Below, piece by piece: positions 37,190 to 47,915 of a DNA stretch of 64,000 nucleotides. The first letter of the stretch is position 1. Each line of letters begins with the position of its first letter. The DNA lies in NCBI RefSeq assembly GCF_964355755.1, contig NC_092679.1:15116932-15180931 (forward strand), read 5' to 3'. Below the pieces are notes generated by a model, which saw only the letters and a list, made by a program, of their open reading frames with translations, did not search any database and had not been told where the DNA came from. The position numbers and the translations under genes are program-made. Origin of the DNA: Antedon mediterranea (lineage: Eukaryota > Echinodermata > Crinoidea > Comatulida > Antedonidae).

Positions 37190-37520
37190 GTGAAAATCTA
37201 GGATCCGGGTTCGGACCATACCAGCTTGCAGACTGTCTGACATGGTCGTTGTAGTGACTTAATTCTCCTCCGTTGCAGTAAGTTGGTCCCAGGCTAGGGT
37301 GGGATAGCTGCGGTACTGACATGTGGTATGGGTTAGATTGGTTCATGCTAGTAGGCTGCATACCTTGTTGAGAAGTAGAACGATGATGATAAGCGGTCTG
37401 CGATTGCATAGTCGTTAAATTGTTTCCAGGCTCTAGCATAGCTTTCTTGTAGCTCTCCTCGATTGGGCTAAGTATATCCGTTACTGAAAATGGCGTCGTA
37501 TGCTTAGGGCTGAGGGACAT
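37190..37520 (-). CDS. nkx2-1: Nkx2-1 (NK2.1) homeodomain transcription factor, exon 1
   Basis: The first coding exon gives residues 1-110 plus one base. It opens [20 protein letters not shown], containing the tinman (TN/eh1-like) repressor motif at about 11-19. It ends [15 protein letters not shown], the conserved segment just before the intron in Nkx2-1 proteins. The donor is AC|GTAAGT (intron starts 37189). Its single C plus TG from exon 2 makes a Leu codon, giving PRFSLSRLM, aligned with PRFPAISRFM of vertebrates. An in-frame TAG at 37598-37596 with no ATG between supports this start. Joined length is 342 aa, slightly shorter than the roughly 370 aa of mammals. The reading frame is intact and nothing is missing. 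Confidence 0.97.
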
Positions 37521-37533
37521 GACTTGAGAAAAC

Positions 37534-37543
37534 CACTCAAGTG
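37534..37543 (-). promoter_or_regulatory. Candidate NK2-class binding site upstream of the nkx2-1 ATG
   Basis: CACTCAAGTG, 14 bp before the start codon, contains TCAAGTG, the consensus bound by NK2 homeodomains including Nkx2-1. A weaker TTAAGTA lies alongside at 37547-37553. This would fit autoregulation. One short match can arise by chance. Confidence 0.4.
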
Positions 37544-37600
37544 TATTTAAGTACCTAGCCCCTCGATTGATTTTGTTTTTCCAGCACTGTTGAGTCTACC

Positions 37601-37850
37601 TTTAAATATCTTCTAACCGATCTCAAAAGCCACTTCTCTGGATATGGTCACTAAATCGAACAGGACTCCTATAAGTAAATATTGAACACTCTTAGTAAGA
37701 GGGCGCTAGTATTGTAAATCACGACATGCATTATTATCATCAAAGTTTTCAACAACCAATCACAGATAGGTCTCGCCAGCTAACGTTCTGATTGGCCTAG
37801 TGTTCTGTGACGTTGGATTTTGTTAGCTTACGCATTGTCCAATCGTTATC
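37601..37850 (-). promoter_or_regulatory. Candidate proximal promoter of nkx2-1
   Basis: On the minus strand a TATTTAAA (37608-37601) lies about 80 nt upstream of the ATG. Further up are CCAAT-type boxes in both orientations (37756-37760, 37791-37795, 37839-37843) and a CRE-like TGACGTT at about 37808, in sequence less AT-rich than its surroundings. No start-site data, so this is inference. Confidence 0.35.
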
Positions 37851-39610
37851 ATTTAATTAAATAATGACAATGATGGATTCTTTGATCAGATTTTTTAAAG
37901 AGTAAAATATACAATAGCAATGTATGTAAATTGGACCGATGCATTTTTAGTTTGAAGATATTTTGCTTTTTAACTGTATAAAATTGACTTGAAAATGATA
38001 AAAACTAATTTATTCATCATATGCCTATATACAATAGCCCTAATACAATATAAATTTAAATCATACAATCTGTTATATTAATTTGCTCTTCGTCTTTCAA
38101 CATCTAAGCTGTAGCCCACTTACATAAATAATTAGTTAAAATGATTATGTCTATCATTCTATAAGTTTACCATCTATTAGATTTAATGACATTTTAAAAC
38201 TGAATAAACGCAGTTGAGATACTTTTAGGGATTTTAGGAATGAATTCATTGTAAAATGTCTTGGTTTATCTCACATTTGAATATAATGTTTCTATCACTG
38301 TTATTTATGTTATAATATTGGCTGGTTAAGCACAACACAAGTCGGTTTGCTACTTTTGCTTTTCCTCTATTTTTTGTTTATGTAGGCCTAGGCCTAGAAA
38401 GATTGAACATAAAATATTATTCATTAGCTTATTTTACCTTAGGATTTATTTCATAATGTTGTTTTTCATATCATAGGCTAGTACAAATAACGATTTATAC
38501 CATTTCTTTACTCCTATATTGCATAAGGCCTATATGCGCATTTTTTCAAAGTTAAATTCAACGAAATAAAATATAAGATATACATGATTGTAGAATAAAT
38601 TACAAAGTATGCATTGTTTATGACATTGAGAATGGTGAAAGCCACAAAAGAAAAAAAAAACCAGTAATCATATAAAACTGTAATTGAAATCACCCTCAGT
38701 TGTAATAGACATACCGTATAATGAATGTTTATGAGAGAATATTTTTATATTGAATAGGTCTATGACACAAGGCTTTCAAAAATACATTATCCTCATAGGC
38801 CTACAATGAATGCAAAACATTATTTATTACACAGTTAATGTTTTAAAGCAGACTTTTATTCAGTTAATTGGCCGCTTTAATCTTGAATCGAATGTCGAAG
38901 GCTAGGCCATAAACATTCAGCGCTCAGATTTTTACCGCGGGAGCAGAACAGTTGGACGGCGCACTCTGTAGGTGGGTTTCCCGTTGCGCAATATAAAGTA
39001 ATACAGGCCTGTCGCGTTGCAATTTTTTTGGAAGCAGAGCACCAACCAAAGATGTGTTGTGATGTGTTATTAATAATAATAATAATAATATTCATGTTAG
39101 GCTCTATCCCTAATTAATCGTAGGCATGAAACCACTTCTTACGGGAAAATTCCCGTCATTTGTCCACTACTATACAATAGATCGTCATACTTTATTTATG
39201 AACCATTACGGCGACGATCGCATCCTATGTTTAGATATTTATTAGTATAGGTAGGCCTAGATCCATAGAAGGTACGAAGGGAGTAACATATGTGATTTCC
39301 GGATTGGAACATTACATGATAGACTTAGGCCTATAAACTGTTATTTCACATAGGCCCTACGACGCAGTTTGACAGATTTTAGGACGTATTTGATAATTGA
39401 TATAATTGAAGTATTGTAAAACTGTAAAAACTTAAATTTTAATTAATCTGTATTGTTTACTTTCTTTTATTATTTATATTACCAGGATCCAGGTCTGAAT
39501 TATTTATATATTATTTACTCATAATCAGTAATAATTTCCGATAGAGTTTCTATTAATATGAGGAAATGGTGTCGTATTTCACATGTGAAGCGTGTATTAC
39601 CCTGGTAAAG

Positions 39611-39750
39611 GTTGGTTACCGCTTGGACGCAGCGCAATGACGTGCGCGCCGCAAGTAGCTGACCAATCACGACGACGCAATGGATCATCTGAACTGTCGC
39701 TTGTCACTCGCGTTGTGCTTACGTCATTGCGTTCAAGTGGAAACTCAGCT
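39611..39750 (+). repeat. MITE, GGTTCCCACTAG family, copy 4
   Basis: The left end GTTGGTTACCGCTTGGACGC with AGCGCAATGACGT is opposed by ACGTCATTGCGTTCAAGTGG and AAACTCAGC. The centre has TGACCAATCACGACGACGCA. It is more diverged at the tips than copy 2. Confidence 0.65.
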
Positions 39751-39954
39751 TTAGGCAGTTGTTACCTTTCAATAAAATGATGCCCTGGGAAAAAAGGTTT
39801 TTTTTTAAAAAAAAAATGAATTAGAGAGGGACTAAACTGAAGGTTATTTCCGGGTTTTGTGTGGAAAAAGAGGAACAATCTACGACGTTTAACATTGTAT
39901 CTTGATTTTAGAATCATTTCTAAACAATAGAACGTGACACATAATTCAATAAAA

Positions 39955-40093
39955 CTTGGTTCCCACTAGGAACGCAAGGCAATGATTTAACCACGACGCA
40001 GGTAGTTTGACCTACCTCGAGCTTTGGATACTGTCGCTTGTCATTGGCCAACTTGCTTGCGTTCGGCGCCTGCACCCGTTGCGTCATTTAGTA
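39955..40093 (+). repeat. MITE, GGTTCCCACTAG family, copy 5 (right end truncated)
   Basis: Begins CTTGGTTCCCACTAGGAACG and ends GTTGCGTCATTTAGT. The last bases of the inverted end are missing. It lies about 200 bp from copy 4 in the same orientation. Confidence 0.6.
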
Positions 40094-41720
40094 AACAATC
40101 TAATGTATTGAAAAATAAATGTTTAGAAAGTATGTAATCATTATTATTCGTAAAGGTGGTGGTGAAAGATAAAAAAATGTATTGTATTGGTTTACTTCCA
40201 CACAATTGAAAAAAAACACACACAAACAAAAACAAACCCTACTAAAATGGTAATACACAATGTATTAATGGTTATACAGTAAGTGCACAGTGAAAAGCAC
40301 TGCAAAAATGGTGATACAATTAATAGAAAAACGATGCCACAGAAAAAACGTCCGCCACTCAAAATGAAAGATGTGTTCAATCATAATATAGGTTTCAAAT
40401 GTTGATTTAAACCCTTTCCTCGGTCACTTTGAAAGCCCATGTAGGATATGGATGCATGCAACGGTAAGAACTTGTACAGTATAACTTATAATAGAATAAT
40501 ACATAACGAAGCCTATTTGGTGAAAGTGGGAATTTCAGATACCATTTCGGCGGATAATTTCCAAATGTAGTTTCCCAGTACAATTCCGTTTTGCCACCCC
40601 ATGCGTAAACTGCATGTAGTATTGTATAAAATTATACATGTATTAAAAATGTACAAATGCATTGTCTCTATCTCATTGTATTGTGTTGTAATTTGCAACG
40701 TTATAAATAATTATGTTTTTTTTTTGTATCTTGTGTCCTGCTTCCAATTTGATATAATCCTAATTTTTATTCCAATTGTTAACAAAAAAAGAGGTAGTAT
40801 TAGAATAACCTACAACTACCATTTATAACTTTTCCACAATAAATATATAAAACATTTTGGAAAAACGCCGATTGCCTTGTAATTATGATTTTGGTTCAAT
40901 TATTAAAGATTTTAGTTTCACATTTACCGTTATGTTAACTATACGTTATAGGCTATGTTTGACAACACTTATTTACATTCAAAGACTTTACTTTTCTGCA
41001 TAAAAAATGTAATAATAATAGGCCTAATATTTCTTGGAAGAATGTGAGAACAGCAATTATTCTAAAATAATATGAAGTACTTTCCGTAATTCGTTGAAAG
41101 TGGAGTGGTTTAACAAAGTTTAACTCATCGACCATATTGGTGTGGTCGCTTCTTATTATTTCAGTAACCGCCGTTTCAAACAAAAAAATAAGTGTGTAAT
41201 GATAAACAACAAAGTTTCTGCAACTGAGACTAAAAGTCCGTTCAGGCTATTTACCAGATAAGTTGGTTTCATGGACTAATTATTGGTAACCTTTGAGGGT
41301 AGATCACCAACTTACCCAGGTAACTGTTTTTACATGGGTAAGTTAGTGCTAAAAGTTAATGGTAAAAGTGTTAAGCCGGAACGCGCCCGGCATGCAAACG
41401 GCCTACTTTGTTTGGTGAACAGTTGTGTTGGACGGGGTTCTTAGTGTCGTTTCTATATGAGGTTTGCTTTTAAAACATAATTCACTTAATACATACAATA
41501 GCAAATAAATAATAGACGTTACCTCTACATTTGAGAAGGATAAAGACTCCATGTATATCCCACCTATCTTTTGCCAATTTTTATGTTATGTTTATTACCG
41601 AATGGTTTGCAAATAAGACACTTTATTATTGCAGTTGATTTTATTTTTTAAGATATCCCTCTGAAAAAATAATTCTTAACAAAATTTTTGTTGAATATAT
41701 GCCATTTCAGTGTCACCTAA

Positions 41721-41925
41721 TAGTTATCCACTTTAACCAAAAATTGGATGAAAACAAAATGTATTTACCTGAAAAAACTGTAATTTAAAGCAAAAAATAG
41801 TAAAATTAGCTGCCAGCCAATGGGTTTTTGGTTGAATTTAACCATTTATTTTTTCATTTTATAAGTGAAAACATTATTTTTTTTCGTTTTTTTTCTACGA
41901 AAGTGATTAACTTGATTAAAACTAT
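41721..41925 (+). repeat. Dispersed repeat family X, copy 2
   Basis: Carries AACCAAAAATTGGATGAAAA, ACTGTAATTTAAAGCAAAAA, CAATGGGTTTTTGGTTG, AAGTGAAAACATTATTTT and GAAAGTGATTAACTTGATTA in the same order as the other two copies. Confidence 0.7.
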
Positions 41926-44900
41926 TAAACAACATATTCAAAGTCTGATTTAATTAATCTTAATTTTCATGCCTATAGTATCTTAAATAGTAAATCAGTT
42001 TGTCAATGATCTAAATAATAATATAGAGAAAGAAACGTTTAATGTTGATAATAACTATGTTATTTTATTTTTAAGATCTTTGTTCCTTGTTAATCTCTTA
42101 TTTTTATATAACGATCTGACAAATCATAACAAATTGTTATTATTATTAATAATTATTATTGTATTTTATAAAATAAATTATGAATTAAAATAATAAAATA
42201 TATTTTGCATCAATTTTTTTATAATTAAATCTGTTAAGTATAACAGCATTACTCTAAAATAAAAATCTGAGAATAATATTGGAAGCAGACGATACTTAAA
42301 GCGGAAACAAAGGCGCGCAGACAGCCTGGCGCCAACACCTGCCTAAGCCCTGGTCAACCGTCCATAAAAGAAGCAGCAGTCTGCAAATGCAACTGGACAT
42401 GTCAATCTTACAGTTGATACTTTAACTAATGTCATCCTATTGAGTCGTTTAGTGTGTAACAATAGTAACATAAAGGCCTAGGAAACCATTACAGGTAATC
42501 AGAGCTAATAGTTCGACACACCTGGGCTTAGGAAGATCCGAAAGCTACGAGCTAGCTCTTCTGTTTCTGTTTAATAAGCTAATTGGGCACGGGAATAATA
42601 TGTATATCTATGGAAGTTTTTTCAAAAGGGTGTGATGTAGTTTTGTTCAGTTTGAATGCTAATTGTTTGTTTTTCAGTAACACATGTGACTGGGTTTTTA
42701 ATTGCAATCTGGGTCACTCGCCTCATTACGGACCATAAGATAATGAACGTCTTCACACCTCCTTCACAATACCGTTAAGAAACATTATCTATAGAAATCA
42801 CTACAAACGTAAGAAGCAAGGTAAACAAAATTCACTTATAACAGTTTAGTGTCAACACCTTCACCGTCAAAAGTAATGATTTAATCGTCTAATTATTTTG
42901 TACTATATAATTAAGTGAGTGTATGTTTATATAGACTTTCTTTGTAACTAGAGCTTTGAGAGATCTTTTAGAAAACTATAGGCTACTACCTAACCATCCC
43001 CACCACTGGATAAGTATAGAAAACATCTAGCCATCACGGGATGAGATTGCAAAATAGTTTTTGTTTGAAAACTTAGCCCAAATTTAATTTAGACTTTAAA
43101 AAATGTACGAATGCTAGATATACTCGGCGTTTAGTTTAAATATGCACGATGGATTAGGCCTATAAATACATTTTTTTTTAACTTTTCTTAATAATCTTAT
43201 GCTTCTATAAACAAAATTAGAAACAGTAGATTCCAAAATAACTGATGGAGCCCACACTAAATACCATTTAAAACAAAGTATGATACTAAATAAGATATTT
43301 GTTCGAATTGTGATCATTACTAGTTAGTGCTCTGTTTTTTATATTTGGCCACCACCTTTTGAGGTACAGTAATATTATCTTCTACGTTAATTTTTTTACT
43401 CCATTCTTTTTGTTTTGTTATCTCGTATATTTTCACGTTACTCACTCTATCTGTTAAATTAATATTCATCGCAACATTTTCCTGTGATACATATCTTATA
43501 ATATGCTATACTTAAATCTTTTGTTGAGTACCCAGAGTTCACAGTTATAAAAAAAACAATGCTAACTATAATATATGCATCTATTTAGAAATCTTCATGT
43601 TGTAATTTTAACAATCAGCAGATTGTCCTAAAAATAAAAAAGAAAACTGGAAACATGATATATTATGAAAATAACTTCAGTTTATTGTTTCTTATTTTGT
43701 ATTTCATTTTATATATTATAATATTATATATATTTCATCACTCATTTCATCATCCTTTCTTTCTTAAAGAAAAGGTGTTTTAGTGTCCGCTTCTTGTTTG
43801 CGCAATCAAAGGAACCCAAACATTCCTCCCAACTTTAATTGTCGCCTTTCTAGTCGAAAGTTTATATTATATAACATTTCATTAGCTTAAAGTTAAATAT
43901 AAGTTGGTGGATAAAAAAAAGGGATGGAAATGGGGAAAAAATAGCACGTTCAGATATCCAGAAGTATTCTGGGTAAGTTCTGTGTTAAAATTAGGCTGGG
44001 TGGATTATACGTTTCAATTTAACTTATTTTTAGTCACAAATCGAATAGCACGCTCGAGCCAGGATGTAGTGAGTAAATATTATGTTTTTGTCTTTAAGGA
44101 ACTTGTTCAAATATTAAACAATTAAATTAGTAAGGAGGTGTCAAAAGGGTTCTAGTGTAATTTCATACCATTAAGAGAACTGTAGGAGGATCTCTAGTTT
44201 CGTACAGTGGGAATGTATCCGTATAAAAATAGTAAATGTTGTCTAACAACCAAATTTCGTTGTTCTATTAATAGGCAAAAAAAAAACCAAAAAAAAAAAA
44301 ACAGAAAAACCTTTCTGACAACTGCAATATTTCTACGAAAAAAAATAAATTAAGTTTTTCATAAACACAACAAAATTGTTTACTAATTACTTTGAACCAA
44401 TAATAAATAATAAAACTATTTTAGAATAAAGTAAAATGGTAACTCGTTTTATATCTCATCTTTAGAAAAGATAACCAGTTCAGTTTTTTTTACAAAAGAA
44501 CTTATTGATAAAGTGGTCCTCTATAAATCTAAGTAAAATGTATAGTTATGCAACAATATAAAAACGTTTATATCAATAACAAGATTTAGGTATTTCAACA
44601 ATATTTTACGAGGATTGTCCATCCAGCCAAAGCGGATCGTTACGGACCATCACAAAATAATATGACAACACAGAAACATGTCATAATTAAAATTAAATAA
44701 ATATATATTTATAAAGATTAACAGAATAATGCATAAAATAATAAGAATCAAAAGGGATATCAAATAAAAACAAAGAATTCAATTTAATTAAAACAATACA
44801 AAACAAAAGTAAACAGGCAGTGTAAGATGATGTTTTGTGTTTTTTAATACTTTTCTTCTCTTTTGTGGCGTAAACACCACTTGTATTCATATTAATATTA

Positions 44901-46235
44901 TCATAATCATGTCATAATCATAACATCCTTCATATTATTTCATTATTATCACATTTTGGTTATTTTCTAATGTTATTCTTCATTTCAATTTGTTTAACTT
45001 GCTTTCATTTTCACAGCAATTGCCTGTTCACAATATATGTCTTATACAGTATTAGGATTTTTGTTCAATTCCTAGCAAAATTAAATCTTTTTTTTTACAT
45101 TATTACGTACATTTAAATGTATTACTAACTAATTTATTTATCCATCTGTCATTTCATTGTGCTTTGATGAGTTGAGATGTCCGAACCTTTGTCTTCCATT
45201 TTCTGAGAAATATGTCCTATTTACAACGTTAGTGTTTACAAACAATATTCAATAATCACGACCGGCCTGATGGTCTTAGATTTTATCATTTCAACGTCAT
45301 CAGTGTACTTACTAGGTCACACAAGGTCATAAAAGAACGTGAAGACAATTCAAACGTTTAACGTTGCAAACGTGATCATTATTGTAAAACCCCTTTGTTT
45401 AAAAAACGTTTGGTAAATACCAGTAGCAGACGAAAGAAATATTTCAATCCGGGCGCGCGCTCTTTTGCCGAATTCAGTCTTTTTAGTATTGATCGGTCAA
45501 TTTAGATTAATTGTACAGACAATAATGCTATTGCAAATATTTTAATGAATGCAGTTAATAGTTTTTAATTAAACAATGTACATTGTAATATAATATAATT
45601 AACATTAATTGAAAGGGAAAACGGTTTTGCTGTAGGCCTAAAGTTTGTAAAAAAGGAGCAATAAAAGATCTTTATTTTTTTTCTTATAATCTAAATCATA
45701 TAGAAATTAGAAAACTTTGTTATTTTAATTATCCATCAAATGAAAGATTTTTACTACAAGAATGAAAAATAGCTAATGACCGCTTTGGTAATATTCATGT
45801 TTTTATATGAAAGAAATGACTACCTTGTGTCATTATTCAATATTTTATCTCAGGCATCTTATAAATAAAAACAAAATTCTTAACTTCACACAAACTTAAA
45901 TTGCAAAACGAATGAAACTTTAATCAACAATGCACAAGTAAACAATTACAAAAATGTAAAAATTATATCTTTTTCTTAAGGTAATTAATATAGAATTTAT
46001 GAAATTTCAAATTGTGTGTATTTTCATAATGTGAATCGTGAGCAATTCGTTTCTCTCTATAACGCAGCAAAACTTGGCTCAATAGGTGAATAAATGATAT
46101 TGTATAGATCAAGTAATAATTTAACAGAAAGAAATTAAAATTATATTTGCTAACTACTAGAAAAATGTGTTTTCCATTTGAATTGTAAGTGGATGTAATG
46201 TACTTAACTTGAGATTCGAACATCCAAAGATTCAA

Positions 46236-46345
46236 GATTCAAGAAATTTTATTTGTCCATAAAAATAGAAATTCACTTTGCTTTGCAAAAAATGTTGCCA
46301 CAATTTAAAACGTGCAGTATTATAAATACAAGATAAAAAGTTAAA
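46236..46345 (-). repeat. Possible retroelement 3' tail, minus strand
   Basis: On the minus strand the end reads GGACAAATAAAATTTCTTGA then ATCTTGAATC, a form common at LINE 3' ends. A B-box-like GTTCGAATC on the same strand occurs at about 46207-46218. No coding part is seen. Confidence 0.3.
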
Positions 46346-46423
46346 ATAAAAAACTGCTAACCTGTGTATCTAGAATGATGTGCTAAGTGAATTGTGCATG
46401 TTTGTAAACTATAATCTAAACTA

Positions 46424-46459
46424 TGTCGGTCTGTCGGTCTGTCGGTCTGTCTGTCGGTC
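46424..46459 (+). repeat. (GTCGGTCT)n microsatellite
   Basis: Four units of GTCGGTCT, one interrupted by a GTCT half unit. Confidence 0.85.
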
Positions 46460-46770
46460 CGGTATCACTATGCGTTTTAGCACGCGACTTATGGCTGTTG
46501 GCCTTGTTTAAACTGTATTTAATCCCTCTGCATGCAACATTCGTCGGGGAAAGTACGACTGAAGTTTGAACCGGAAAATTAAAAATTTGTCCCATGCATG
46601 TAACGCGCTCTTCCTCCTTGCAACGATTTCCGTTTTAAGATGTTTTTCATTGTTGTGTCTACAATGAACATTCAATCGAAATGACCTAATCTTTTTACCT
46701 TCAATACAGCTTCAATATCTATTTATAAGTATCCGGTTGGTTTGTAAAACAAATACATTCATCTGTCATC

Positions 46771-47245
46771 TTAATACCTAAACACCAACTCTTTAATACC
46801 TAAACACCAACTGTTTAATACCTAATCACCAACTGTTTTGTACTGAATCACCAACAGTATAGCTAAACACCAACTGTTTAATACCTAATCACCAACTATT
46901 TAATACCTAAACACCAACTGTTTAATACCTAAACACCAACTGTTTAATACCTAATCACCAACTGTTTAATACCTAAACACTAACTATTTTTAAATAGTTT
47001 TTTAAACACAAACTGTTTAATGTCCCAAAAACCAACTGTTTAATATCTAAACACTAAATATTTAATATCTAAACACTAAATATTTAATATCTAAACACTA
47101 AATATTTAATATCTAAACACTAATTTTTCAATACCTAAACACTAAATATTTAATATCTAAACACTAAATATTTAATATTTAAACACTAATTGTTTAATAT
47201 CTAAACAGCAACTGTTTAATACCTAAACACTAAATGTTTGATATT
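46771..47245 (+). repeat. 22-bp minisatellite, about 21 units
   Basis: The consensus in the left half is TTTAATACCTAAACACCAACTG. In the right half it shifts to TTTAATATCTAAACACTAAATA. The two subtypes are grouped rather than mixed, indicating local expansion. Units abut without spacers. Confidence 0.9.
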
Positions 47246-47712
47246 AGTCTGTAGATCCCGGTCCCATAGATTAAAATGTTGCACTTCTTAAAAGTTCCTG
47301 TAAATGCAAAAAAAGTAAGAATGAATACACTACTTAAAAAATGATATTGAACACTGGCTGCAATCCAACTAGTGGACTAACTGACTGACCGACAAAATCG
47401 ACAGATGCATTGTTTGTTTCCGACTAGATTTGGATGGAATCCAAGGGAAAAATCCGGTTAACATCGGTATACAGTAACACAGTAAGTGCTTATTTTAAGT
47501 AAATTATAAACATAACACTACCCGTAAAAGCGTCATGAGTACGGAAATAGACACATCTTAGTTGACTCTTCAAACTTTAAGTAACCATTCCGACCACCCT
47601 TCAGATGGTTTCTGGTGATGATATTTCACCTATATTTTATATATAGTAAACTTGAAGTACTAACAAATTACATGATATTTTTCTTATATCTATGCCTCTC
47701 TGGTTTTTAAAT

Positions 47713-47915
47713 ATGTTGTTCCTTAGAAAGTTTTCTAAGGAACAACATTCAGAAAGATTTTTTTAAACTTGAAATATTACGTTTTTAAAATAACTTATTT
47801 TAATTTCGCAAATTATTTGTTTGAACTGAGCCTGACAAGCAAAACAAATAATTTGCAAAATTAAAATAAGTTATTTTATAAACGTCATATTTCAAATTAA
47901 ACAAATATTTCTGAA
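47713..47915. repeat. Adjacent short palindrome and about 168-bp hairpin
   Basis: 47713-47748 is a 36-bp palindrome (ATGTTGTTCCTTAGAAA and its inverse, 17 of 18 pairs). Directly after it, arms 47748-47822 and 47840-47915 form a hairpin of about 75 bp stem at roughly 90% identity, starting TTCAGAAAGAT and ending ATATTTCTGAA, around a 17-bp loop. The form is MITE-like. A cruciform is possible. Confidence 0.85.
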
